Of a stretch of 64,000 bases of DNA, positions 1 through 7,776 are shown piece after piece. The stretch is taken from positions 62,001-126,000 of the forward strand of contig NZ_PYAX01000005.1 in NCBI RefSeq assembly GCF_003014735.1, read 5' to 3'. A program made the translations under genes and the position numbers. This DNA comes from Saccharothrix carnea (GTDB taxonomy: Bacteria > Actinomycetota > Actinomycetes > Mycobacteriales > Pseudonocardiaceae). Numbering within the stretch: position 1 is the stretch's first letter; each line of letters begins with the position of its first letter. The notes below the pieces were generated by a model that made no database searches, had not been told where the DNA came from, and worked only from the letters and a program-made list of their open reading frames with translations.

Positions 1-158
1 CCCTTCGGGCGCTTGTTGCTCTTGATCGCGCCGTACGCGGCCGTGCCCAGGAAGAGCACGCCACCGATCACCGCGAGCCAGAAGACGCCCTCGATCACGG
101 CGCCGAGCACGGTGATCACGAGCCAGGCCGCGAGCAGCCACAGGATTATCCGGACCAT
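1..158 (-). CDS. small hydrophobic membrane protein, 3' end outside the window
   Basis: Only the first 52 codons are present; the gene runs off the left edge. The ATG at 158 is preceded by GGGTGAC. The product starts MVRIILWLLAAWLVITVLG and continues with a second hydrophobic stretch (FWLAVIGGVLFLGTAAYG) before a basic segment (KSNKRPK), so it probably forms a two-helix membrane hairpin with a positively charged tail. No family is recognised. It lies 67 bp downstream of the aminotransferase gene on the same strand. Confidence 0.6.
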   Translation of the reverse strand, partial: MVRIILWLLAAWLVITVLGAVIEGVFWLAVIGGVLFLGTAAYGAIKSNKRPK

Positions 159-225
159 GTCACCCGAACGACTGGACCACCCGATCAGTTCCCCACGACC
201 GCCGTGATCGGGAGTACAACTGTCA

Positions 226-1383
226 TCATGATGACGACACCAACCAGCCGCCCAGCCGCCGCAACGCCTCCTCGATGTCGTGGCCGGCCCCGGCGAAGGA
301 GAACCGGATGAACTCGTGCCCGCGCACGGGGTCGAAGTCGATGCCCGGCACGATCGCGACCCCCGTGTCGTCGAGCAGGCGGCGGCAGAAGTCCATCGAG
401 TCGTCGGTGAGGTGGGAGATGTCGGCGTAGGCGTAGAAGGCGCCGTCGGCGGGTGCCACCTTGTCGATGCCCAGGTCGGCCAGGCCCTTGAGCAGCACGT
501 CCCGGTTGAGTCGGTACCCCTCGACCAGGCGCTCGGTCTGCGCGTACGACTCGGGCTCGAACGCGGCGACGGCCGCGTACTGGGCCAGGGCGGGCGGGCA
601 GAGCGTGAAGTTGCCGGTCAGCCGGTCCACCGCGCGGCGCAGGTCGGGCGGCAGCAGCATCCACCCCAAGCGCCAGCCGGTCATGGCGAACGCCTTGGAG
701 AAGGAGTTGACCACGATGGACTCACGGGAGGTCTGCCAGGCGCAGGCGAGCGGCGTGCCGTAGCTGATGCCGTGGTAGATCTCGTCGCTGACCAGCCGCA
801 CGTCGTGCTCGGCGCACCAGGCCGACAGCTCGGCCAGTTCCGCCGGTGCCAGCACGGTGCCGGTCGGGTTCGCCGGGCTGGCCACCACGAGCCCGTCGAG
901 CGGGCCGGCGTCGTCCAACATCGCCACCGTGGGCTGGAACCGCGTCTCCGGCCCGCAGGCCAGCTCCACCACCTCGCAGCCCAACGCGGTGAGGATGTTG
1001 CGGTAGGCGGGGTAGCCGGGCCGGGCCAGGGCGACCCGGTCGCCCGCCTCGAAGGAAGCGAGGAACGCCAACAGGAAGCCGCCGGACGACCCGGTGGTCA
1101 CCACGACGTCGTCCGCCGAGACAGCCAGCCCGTACTGCCGGTGGTAGTGCCCCGCCAGGGCTTCCCGCAGCTCCACGATGCCGAGCTGCTCGGTGTAGCC
1201 GAGGGTCTGCTCGCGCAGGGCGCGGTGCGCGGCCTCCAACACGGGCGCCGGCGCCGGGCTGGACGGCTGCCCGGCCGCCAACGACACGACATCCCCCACC
1301 ACCCGCTGCCGCCGTGCAGCGGCGGACAGCACTTCCATGACGTGGAAAGGAGGCACATCGGCACGACCGGCAACACCCACCAT
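226..1383 (-). CDS. PLP-dependent aminotransferase, class I/II
   Basis: A 385-residue fold-type I aminotransferase that would move an amino group between an amino acid and a 2-oxo acid in the cytoplasm. Visible landmarks are the SPANPTG loop with its conserved Asn (residue 172), the SDEIYHG segment with the PLP-contacting Asp and Tyr (200 and 203), the Schiff-base lysine in SFSKAFAMTGWRLGW (Lys230), and an Arg in FIRFSF (360) suited to binding the substrate carboxylate. Length is normal for the aspartate aminotransferase superfamily. The substrate cannot be told from sequence. The ATG at 1383 has no clear Shine-Dalgarno, so the message may be leaderless. It stands apart from the type VII secretion operon upstream. 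Confidence 0.85.
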   Translation of the reverse strand: MVGVAGRADVPPFHVMEVLSAAARRQRVVGDVVSLAAGQPSSPAPAPVLEAAHRALREQTLGYTEQLGIVELREALAGHYHRQYGLAVSADDVVVTTGSSGGFLLAFLASFEAGDRVALARPGYPAYRNILTALGCEVVELACGPETRFQPTVAMLDDAGPLDGLVVASPANPTGTVLAPAELAELSAWCAEHDVRLVSDEIYHGISYGTPLACAWQTSRESIVVNSFSKAFAMTGWRLGWMLLPPDLRRAVDRLTGNFTLCPPALAQYAAVAAFEPESYAQTERLVEGYRLNRDVLLKGLADLGIDKVAPADGAFYAYADISHLTDDSMDFCRRLLDDTGVAIVPGIDFDPVRGHEFIRFSFAGAGHDIEEALRRLGGWLVSSS

Positions 1384-1583
1384 GCACGCCAGGCTAATCG
1401 ACCACCACCAAAGACCCGCAGGTCACCACCACCGAACCCCGGTGACGGCTCCACTCTCCGCGACCTTGGCGGCCTGCCCCCAACGGTTCGCACTGTTCAC
1501 TGCACCGAGCCGCACCGCCCCGAGCCGGACCTAGCCGGGCCGAACCGGACCGCACTCAGCCGGGCCGGGCCGGAGTGCACAGG

Positions 1584-2123
1584 TCACCGCGCCGAATCGC
1601 CGAATTCCCCCAACAGACCGGTGATCCGCTCCCGCAGCACGTCGGCCTCGACCGGTCCGTGGAAGTCGACCACGTCCGCCGCGCGCCGCCGTCGTCCACT
1701 GTGGTCGATCACGGCCGCGCCGAACTGGCCGCGCAGGTCAGATCCGCCGACCCGGCCGTCCGGCAGGGTCGGCAGCAGCCCGACCAGCGCGGTGGCGAGG
1801 TCGGCGTCCACCTCCCGCACGGTCAACAGGTCCCGGGTCAGCACGGTCAGCAGCGAACCTGAACCGGTGGACGCGGCCAGCGCGCGCACCGCCGCCGTGC
1901 CGATGCCCAGTCGCAGGTCCGCCGACCGCGGCGGGTAGGCGATGAGCTTGAACGCCGCACCGAGCCACGGGTCGAGTTCGCTGCCACGGGCCAGGCCTTG
2001 GGCGGTGAGGTGGCTCCACGGCGCGGGTTCGTCCTGCACGTGCAGCACGATCGGCATGGCGCCGAGGTCGAGGTGCTCCCAGGCGGTGCGGAACGCGGTG
2101 GCGCTGAGGGTCGCGTTGGTCAC
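1584..2123 (-). CDS. short EspG-family protein (ESX secretion-associated)
   Basis: This 179-residue protein begins LSATAFRTAWEHLDLG, matching the N-terminal pattern of actinobacterial EspG proteins, and ends with the GQFG..RDxxGRR-type segment followed by an amphipathic helix (VLRERITGLLGEF). EspG proteins are cytosolic chaperones that bind PE/PPE-type substrates of type VII secretion. It is about 75 residues shorter than the neighbouring EspG (255 aa), mostly through a compressed middle. It is the last gene of a five-gene minus-strand operon. It could be a specialised second chaperone or a decaying duplicate; both termini look intact, which favours a functional short form. Confidence 0.65.
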   Translation of the reverse strand: MTNATLSATAFRTAWEHLDLGAMPIVLHVQDEPAPWSHLTAQGLARGSELDPWLGAAFKLIAYPPRSADLRLGIGTAAVRALAASTGSGSLLTVLTRDLLTVREVDADLATALVGLLPTLPDGRVGGSDLRGQFGAAVIDHSGRRRRAADVVDFHGPVEADVLRERITGLLGEFGDSAR

Positions 2124-2228
2124 CAGACGTCACTCCCGAATGCCGGCGGGCGTTGCTCCGGCCCCCCAGGCCCGCTGCGGAACTGACGTCGCGGAGGACG
2201 CCCGGGTTCCGCTTCGCCGGACCGGAAC

Positions 2229-2996
2229 TCAGACCTCCCGCACCAGCTCCCACACGCACCCGGCGAGCCGGGCGTTGTCGATCGGGGTGATCGTGCTCCA
2301 GTTGCGACCGTCCGAACTGGGCCGCACCTGGTGCAGGTAACGGCCGGACGGCGTGTCGTGCCAGGCGACCACACGGCCGGCTCGGACAGGCGGCCCACCG
2401 TGCTGGGCGCGTTCGGCGCCGAACTGGCCGCGCGTGCTCATGCCGTCGCACATGCCGGCCAGTTCCTGCGCCTCGTGCAGCGGCAACCCGTGCCGCTCCA
2501 ACGCCAGCACCAGCTTCTCCGCGTCCCGCCCGGCTTCGTCGGACGCCGCGCGCAGCACGTCGTTCGGCAGGCTGATCGACCGGCCGTACCCGGCGGGCAT
2601 CTCACCGGCGACGGACACCGCCGCCTCGGCCAGCGCGCTGGCCCGTGCCTCGATGAGCCACACCTCGTCGCCGTCGACCACGGCGAGGATGCCCTCCTCA
2701 CCGGCCGCCGCCGCCAGACCCCTGATCTTGCGGCGGTCGACCCAGATCCAGAGGTCGATCGACACCTGCGGGTTGGCCAGCAGCGCGAACGCGTCGGCCA
2801 GCTCGGGCGTCAACCGCCGTTTGGTGGCCAGCCCGCGCTCAGCCAGCGACCCCCAGGCCTGCTCCACGAACACGGCACGCTCGGTGTGCGTGATGCCCGG
2901 GCTCGGCACGTCCAGCGCGACGTTGCGGCGGGCCAGGCGCTCACCCTCCCACGCGACGTCGAACTCGAGCGTGGACAGGACAACCGTGCCGCTCAC
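2229..2996 (-). CDS. EspG-family type VII secretion chaperone
   Basis: Predicted 255-residue EspG family protein (PF14011 type). It opens with LSTLEFDVAWEGERLARR and has the typical THTERAVFVEQAW segment, a long alternating alpha/beta middle, and a C-terminal GQFG motif followed by DTPSGRYLHQVRP and a final helix. Family members hold PPE-like substrates in soluble form in the cytoplasm before export. The GTG at 2996 was chosen because it starts one base after the stop of the PPE-like gene and gives the usual family length; the longer open frame overlaps that gene and has no family-like sequence upstream. The adjacent PPE-like protein is the likely client. Confidence 0.8.
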   Translation of the reverse strand: MSGTVVLSTLEFDVAWEGERLARRNVALDVPSPGITHTERAVFVEQAWGSLAERGLATKRRLTPELADAFALLANPQVSIDLWIWVDRRKIRGLAAAAGEEGILAVVDGDEVWLIEARASALAEAAVSVAGEMPAGYGRSISLPNDVLRAASDEAGRDAEKLVLALERHGLPLHEAQELAGMCDGMSTRGQFGAERAQHGGPPVRAGRVVAWHDTPSGRYLHQVRPSSDGRNWSTITPIDNARLAGCVWELVREV

Positions 2997-2997
2997 T

Positions 2998-4287
2998 TCA
3001 CTTCTTCTCGGGCTCGTCGCCGATGACCGACTGCACGACCATCCGCTCGTCACCGAACACGTCGTCGGAGTCGACGCCGTACTTGCGGACGTGCTCCGCG
3101 TCCTCCTCGCCGGGGCCGCCCTTGGCACTGGCCGCCGGCTGCAGCATCGAGGCACCGGCGCCCGCCTTGCCCGCCGCACCACCGGCCGCGCCACGACCGG
3201 CCACGCGCTCGTCGGGGTCGATGGCGCCGATCGTCGCGGAGACACCGGGCTTCCCGGTCAACGTGCCGGGCATCCCGGGCACACCACCCTTGCCGGGTCC
3301 GCCGGCGGCGCCGCCACCCGTGCCCTTGCCACCCGCGGGTCCCTCGGGCACCTTGCCGGCGCCGGGCGTCGCCGGAGAGGGGTTGCGCACGACCCGCCCG
3401 CCACGCGCCTGCGTCGCCGCGAGCCCCAACCCGAGCCCGGCGGTCAAGCCGAGGCCCAACCCCAACGGGAAGTTCGACCCACCGGGCTTGCCACCCAACG
3501 CGGCCGGCGGCACGACCGTCGACCCACCGGGCGTGTTCGGCGGCAGCAGCCCCGTCGACCCACCGGGCAACTGCCCCGGCAACTGCGGCGGCACACCGAC
3601 CGTGCCACCGGGGACGCCGCCCGGCACACCACCGGGCACACCACCCGGCACGCCACCGGGAATCCCCGGCACCGACCCGGCGGACTGCACCACCGGGGCG
3701 ACCGGCGTGCTGACACTGGACGCCGTCGTCACCTCGAACTGCGGCGGCTTGTTCATGCCCTGGTACTGGTTCAACGCGTCCCGACTGGCCTCGGTGTACT
3801 GATCGAGCCCCCGAATGGCCTGCTCCCGCGCCGCCTGCGTCTGCTTGACCTCTTTGGCGTGATCCGTCTCGTACCCGAAGAACCCACCGACGTCATCGAC
3901 GAAACTGGTCTCCGTGTCACCGCGCAACTGCTGCGAGTCGGGCATCCCGTTCCTGGCCTGGCTGTAGTTCGCGCCCTGCACGGCCGTGGCCTTGGAGTTC
4001 TGCTGTGCGGCTTCGGTACCCGAGGTAGCCACATCAGCGGACACGGTCACCGCCTGGCCCGCGTTGTTGCCCGCCGCGCCCTGCCACTCGATGCCGAGCT
4101 TCTTCAGCTCGGTCCGCAGCGTCTCGTCGGTCTCGTCCAACGTGCTCGCGAGCTGCCGCAAGGCGTGGGATGCGTCGCTGAACCGCTGGGCGGCGTCACC
4201 CTTCTGGAATTGCGCGACCAGCTCCGCCAACCCGGTGTTGGTGTACCCCTCGAAGCGGTGGTCGGTGATCTGCCTGAAGCCGCCCAT
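2998..4287 (-). CDS. PPE-like / WXG-containing type VII secretion substrate with Gly-Pro-rich linker
   Basis: A 429-residue protein with three parts. Residues 1-180 are helical and resemble actinobacterial PPE-like N-termini: HRFEGYTN at the start, a helix pair, and a WXG turn (GIEWQGAAGN). Residues about 200-380 are low-complexity and rich in Gly, Pro and Val, including four back-to-back VPGG units and many GG-rich segments, as in a flexible linker or wall-spanning region. The last 40 residues are acidic (EHVRKYGVDSDDVFGDE). No signal peptide is present, as expected for ESX cargo. Genes for an EspG on one side and a lipoprotein on the other suggest export and an envelope role. No ESX core component lies in the window. 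Confidence 0.75.
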   Translation of the reverse strand: MGGFRQITDHRFEGYTNTGLAELVAQFQKGDAAQRFSDASHALRQLASTLDETDETLRTELKKLGIEWQGAAGNNAGQAVTVSADVATSGTEAAQQNSKATAVQGANYSQARNGMPDSQQLRGDTETSFVDDVGGFFGYETDHAKEVKQTQAAREQAIRGLDQYTEASRDALNQYQGMNKPPQFEVTTASSVSTPVAPVVQSAGSVPGIPGGVPGGVPGGVPGGVPGGTVGVPPQLPGQLPGGSTGLLPPNTPGGSTVVPPAALGGKPGGSNFPLGLGLGLTAGLGLGLAATQARGGRVVRNPSPATPGAGKVPEGPAGGKGTGGGAAGGPGKGGVPGMPGTLTGKPGVSATIGAIDPDERVAGRGAAGGAAGKAGAGASMLQPAASAKGGPGEEDAEHVRKYGVDSDDVFGDERMVVQSVIGDEPEKK

Positions 4288-4296
4288 ACCTCCCCC

Positions 4297-4908
4297 TTAC
4301 TTCAAAGTCTGCAACGTCGTCAGTGCCATTTCCGCGCCTTTGGCCGCGTTCTGGCACATCTGGTCCTGGGTGAAGCCGTCACCGATCGGCAGGAAGGAGA
4401 CGAACAGCTGCTGTCCGTCCGCCACGTCCACCGCGAGAGCGCAGTCACCCTTGGTCGTTCCGGCCAGCGTCACCTGAAGCGCGCCGTACCCGGCGACGGT
4501 CTTCTGGATGACGTCGAGGTTGCCGCCGCTCTGCCAGTAGCCCGCGCCCTCGTCGGATATCAAGGTGACCTCGTAGCTGAACAGCGGGCGCGAGTTCGCC
4601 CGGAAGCTGCACCCCGGCATCTCCCGGTCCTCGATGACGTCCATCGGCTCGCTGAGCGCCTGGTCGATGCCCAACTCGCGCTGCTGGTCCTTGGTCAGGG
4701 TCACGCAGGCATCGGCGATGCCGTCGAGCTTGATCTCCGACGGTCGACGCGGGAACTCGACAGTCGGCTCGGACGTGCCCGAGGCCGCGGTCGTCTCGTT
4801 GGCGGTCGTCGTCGAGTTGGCGTCACCGGGCGTCTTCTGCGTGCAGCCGGCCAGTACCGCACCGGCGACGAGAAGGAGCGCGATGAACGCCTTACCGCTG
4901 TGACGCAC
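4297..4908 (-). CDS. DUF3558-family lipoprotein
   Basis: Predicted surface lipoprotein of about 203 residues. A basic start and hydrophobic core (ALLLVAGAVLAGC) end in a clear lipobox, followed by a Thr/Ser/Glu-rich spacer. The folded domain has the paired cysteines and CSFRANSR-like segment of DUF3558. A longer frame begins with ATG at 4971, but its extra N-terminus overlaps the upstream gene by 80 bp and puts nonpolar-poor sequence before the signal peptide, so the GTG at 4908 (17-bp overlap) is preferred; ATG at 4941 is another option. DUF3558 lipoproteins often accompany type VII secretion genes in Pseudonocardiaceae; their function is not established. Confidence 0.75.
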   Translation of the reverse strand: MRHSGKAFIALLLVAGAVLAGCTQKTPGDANSTTTANETTAASGTSEPTVEFPRRPSEIKLDGIADACVTLTKDQQRELGIDQALSEPMDVIEDREMPGCSFRANSRPLFSYEVTLISDEGAGYWQSGGNLDVIQKTVAGYGALQVTLAGTTKGDCALAVDVADGQQLFVSFLPIGDGFTQDQMCQNAAKGAEMALTTLQTLK

Positions 4909-5347
4909 CCGCTGCCCCCATAGCCGCCACGACGTCTTCATCGGTGTGCCCGTACTGCTTGGCCGCGGCACGCAACTGCTCGACGAGACCCACGAGGCTG
5001 TCGATGTACTGCTCGACCCGTTTGGAGTACGAGTCGTCGTGGTCGATCAGCCGTTCGTTCCACGCCTCGGCGATGTCCTTGTTCACGGTGTCGAGACCGT
5101 TGAGGTTGACCCTGAGATCGCGTACGGCCGCGCTGTAGCTGGTCCACAGCGCTTCGACCTGGTTCTGGATGATCTTGCCGGCGTCGAGGACGGTCTCCTT
5201 GGAGACCTGGAACTGCTCACCTCCGGCCGGGCCGGCGGCCATGGTGTCGGTCAGACGCTTCTCGGCCTTGAACATCTCGCCGACCGCCTTGCCGACGGCT
5301 CCCCCCGCGGCGGCGACGGCTCCCAGTAGGCCGGTCTCCTGCTCCAC
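4892..5347 (-). CDS. helical type VII secretion-associated protein with YxxxD signal
   Basis: First gene of the operon, 151 residues, starting with GTG at 5347 after a GGGGGTAGGA ribosome site. The product is almost wholly alpha-helical with no signal peptide. Near its C-terminus it carries YGHTD, which fits the YxxxD/E export signal of ESX substrates, after a long amphipathic helix (YIDSLVGLVEQLRAAAKQ). A tryptophan in EALWTSYSAAV may mark the turn of a WXG100-like helical hairpin, although the glycine is missing. It is likely the partner or co-substrate of the PPE-like protein encoded two genes downstream. Confidence 0.6.
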   Translation of the reverse strand: MEQETGLLGAVAAAGGAVGKAVGEMFKAEKRLTDTMAAGPAGGEQFQVSKETVLDAGKIIQNQVEALWTSYSAAVRDLRVNLNGLDTVNKDIAEAWNERLIDHDDSYSKRVEQYIDSLVGLVEQLRAAAKQYGHTDEDVVAAMGAAGASQR

Positions 5348-5498
5348 GACGTCCTACCCCCGTACGGTCGGTAACGACTTGAACCCGGTTCGAGGCTACC
5401 AACGACCAGGTGAACCAGGTCTGAGGTTGGACGAAGAAACGTCCGACCCGGTTCCCTCGGGTTGACAGCGGTCGACCGGGTGGGCCGCTTCCAGGGGA

Positions 5499-6755
5499 TC
5501 AGGGAACGGTGATCTCGCCGTTCGCCGCACGCAGCGCGATGTCCGTGCGGTGGTGGGAGCCGGTCAGGTGGACGGCTTCCAGGCGGTGGTAGGCGTCGGT
5601 TCGGGCGGCGGACAGGGTGGGGCCCGTGCCGACCACGGACAGGACCCGGCCGCCGGTCGAGACGACGGCGCCGTCCTCGCGCCGGCGGGTGCCCGCGTGC
5701 AGCACGCCGTCGACGTCGGCGCCGCTGATCACGTCACCCGTGCGCGGCCGGCCGGGGTAGCCCTCGGCGGCGATCACGACGGTCACGGCGTAGCCGTCGG
5801 ACCAGTCCAGGGCCGGTGCGGACGCCAGGGTGCCGGTGGCGGCGGCGTGGAAGAGGGCGGCCAGCGGGGTGCGGAGCAGGGCCAGGACCGCCTGGGTCTC
5901 CGGGTCGCCGAACCGGCAGTTGAACTCGATGACCTGCGGGCCGGTGGAGGTCAGGGCCAGGCCCGCGTACAGCAGGCCGGTGAACGGGGTGTCGCGGCGG
6001 GCCAGTTCGTCGACGACCGGCTGGACGCAGGTTGACACGATCGTGTCCACGAGGTCGGGCGGGGCCCACGGCAGTGGCGAGTACGCGCCCATGCCGCCGG
6101 TGTTGGGGCCGGAGTCGCCGTCGCCGACGCGCTTGAAGTCCTGCGCGGGCAGCAGCGGCACCACGGTGGCGCCGTCGACCAGGCAGAACAGCGACACCTC
6201 CGGTCCGTCGAGGAACGACTCCAGCAGCACCGGGTGGCCGTGGTCAAGCAACGTCATGGCGTGCGCGCGGGCCACGGCGCGGTCGGTGGTGACGACCACG
6301 CCCTTGCCGGCGGCCAAGCCGTCGTCCTTCACGACCCACGTCGGGCCGAAGCGGGTCAGCGCGGAGTCGAGCCGGGCCGGGTTGTCCACGATCTCCGACA
6401 CCGCGGTCGGCACGCCGGCGGCGGCCATGACGTCCTTCGCGAACGCCTTGGAGCCCTCGATCCGGGCCGCCGCGGCGGACGGGCCGAAGCAGGGGATCCC
6501 GATCGCGCGCACGGCGTCCGCCGCACCCGCCACCAGGGGCTGCTCCGGCCCGACCACGACCAGGTCGGCGTTCCACTCCTTGGCCAGCGCCGCGACGGCA
6601 CCGCCATCGGTGACGTCGACCCCGTAGGTCTCCGCCACACCGGCGATGCCGGCGTTGCCCGGCGCGCAGGCCAACGCGATCACCGAGGGATCCCGCGACA
6701 AGGCGAGGACTAGGGCATGTTCACGGGCGCCAGACCCGATGACCAGGACACGCAC
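5499..6755 (-). CDS. purD: phosphoribosylamine--glycine ligase (GAR synthetase)
   Basis: A 418-residue ATP-grasp enzyme catalysing the second step of de novo purine synthesis: 5-phosphoribosylamine + glycine + ATP to glycinamide ribonucleotide. The start [15 protein letters not shown] is the PurD N-terminal signature, PGNAGIA follows, and the ATP-grasp core shows [15 protein letters not shown] and the metal-binding [12 protein letters not shown]. Length is normal for a monofunctional PurD. It lies 28 bp downstream of the TAXI-protein gene on the same strand, so it might be cotranscribed with the TRAP transporter, a pairing with no obvious functional reason. purA is 10 kb away; other pur genes are not in the window. 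Confidence 0.95.
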   Translation of the reverse strand: MRVLVIGSGAREHALVLALSRDPSVIALACAPGNAGIAGVAETYGVDVTDGGAVAALAKEWNADLVVVGPEQPLVAGAADAVRAIGIPCFGPSAAAARIEGSKAFAKDVMAAAGVPTAVSEIVDNPARLDSALTRFGPTWVVKDDGLAAGKGVVVTTDRAVARAHAMTLLDHGHPVLLESFLDGPEVSLFCLVDGATVVPLLPAQDFKRVGDGDSGPNTGGMGAYSPLPWAPPDLVDTIVSTCVQPVVDELARRDTPFTGLLYAGLALTSTGPQVIEFNCRFGDPETQAVLALLRTPLAALFHAAATGTLASAPALDWSDGYAVTVVIAAEGYPGRPRTGDVISGADVDGVLHAGTRRREDGAVVSTGGRVLSVVGTGPTLSAARTDAYHRLEAVHLTGSHHRTDIALRAANGEITVP

Positions 6756-6783
6756 GGTTGGGCAGCCTAGATGACTGCGCCGA

Positions 6784-7776
6784 TCAGCCGCCCAGTGCGT
6801 CCAACGAGCCGGGGTGCAGCGGCACCGGGTCGGTCATGCCGGCCTTCTCCTTCACGATGTCCTTGGCCGCCGGGTGCACGGCCTCCAGGTCCGACTTCTT
6901 GTCGAAGATGAGCTTGGTCAGGGCACACGCGTCGCCCTCCGGGAAGTCGTTGCGCACGAGCAGCACGTTCGGCACCGCCACGGTCGGCACGTCGGCCGGC
7001 TGCCCGTAGGTCGCGGCCGGGATCACGCCCCGGTCGTACACCTCGTTGATCTTCTTCAACGCGTCCAGCTGCGGCGTGATGTCGATGAATTTGACCTGGT
7101 CCTTCAACGACGTGGTGATGTCGGTGATCTGCGCGGTGGGCAGGCCGCCGGACCAGACGAGGCCGTCGATGCTGCCGTCCTTCATCCCGTCCGCGGTCTT
7201 GGCCAGGTCGAGCCGCTGCGCCTGCACGTCGGTCTCCGGGTTGAGCCCGGCCGCCGTCAGCAGCCGCTGGGCGATCACCTCCGTGCCCGACTTGGGCGAG
7301 CCGGTGGAGATCCGCTTGCCGCGCATGTCGGCGATCGAGTCGATCCCGGAGTCGGCCCGGACCAGCACCTGCGTGTAGTTCGGGTACAGCCTGGTCAGGG
7401 CCTGGACCTGCTGGGGCTTGCCGTCGAACGCGCCCTTGCCCGCGACCGCGTCCGCCGCCGTGTCGGCCAGCGAGAACGCCACGTCGTAGTCGCCCGCGAC
7501 GAGCTGCTGGATGTTCTGCACCGACGCGCCGGTCTCCGCCGCGGTGGCCTTGAGCTTGGTGTTGTCGCTGATCAGCTTCGCCAGCCCACCGCCGACGACG
7601 TAGTACACGCCGCCGGAGTTGCCGGTCGCGATGGTGATCCGCCCGTCCGCCGCCTCGCAGGCGGCTCCACCCGCCTCGCCGTTCGATGCGGCGGGTGTCT
7701 GCTTCCCGCCGCACCCGGCGGCGACCAGGCCGACCGAGAGCACACCGATGGCGACCCTAAGCGTCCAGCTGCGCAT
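6784..7776 (-). CDS. TAXI-family TRAP transporter solute-binding lipoprotein
   Basis: Predicted lipid-anchored extracytoplasmic receptor of 330 residues. The N-terminus has a signal peptide ending in the lipobox VAAGC (Cys22). The mature part begins with [20 protein letters not shown], the TAXI-family hallmark, and includes the ligand-fold segment [23 protein letters not shown] proteins deliver organic acids or amino acids such as glutamate to a fused TRAP permease. Its start overlaps the end of the permease gene by 20 bp, so the two are translationally linked. The substrate is not predictable from sequence. Confidence 0.9.
   Translation of the reverse strand: MRSWTLRVAIGVLSVGLVAAGCGGKQTPAASNGEAGGAACEAADGRITIATGNSGGVYYVVGGGLAKLISDNTKLKATAAETGASVQNIQQLVAGDYDVAFSLADTAADAVAGKGAFDGKPQQVQALTRLYPNYTQVLVRADSGIDSIADMRGKRISTGSPKSGTEVIAQRLLTAAGLNPETDVQAQRLDLAKTADGMKDGSIDGLVWSGGLPTAQITDITTSLKDQVKFIDITPQLDALKKINEVYDRGVIPAATYGQPADVPTVAVPNVLLVRNDFPEGDACALTKLIFDKKSDLEAVHPAAKDIVKEKAGMTDPVPLHPGSLDALGG

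Noticed and set aside
1384..1583. GC-rich region with CCGAGCCG/CCGGGCCG strings between the aminotransferase and EspG-like genes
   Set aside because: No consistent repeat unit or hairpin beyond GTCACC/GGTGAC; treated as ordinary intergenic DNA.
2229..3245. Longer reading of the EspG frame up to 3245
   Set aside because: The extra N-terminus is Arg/Ser-rich shadow of the PPE-like gene; the GTG at 2996 gives the family start.
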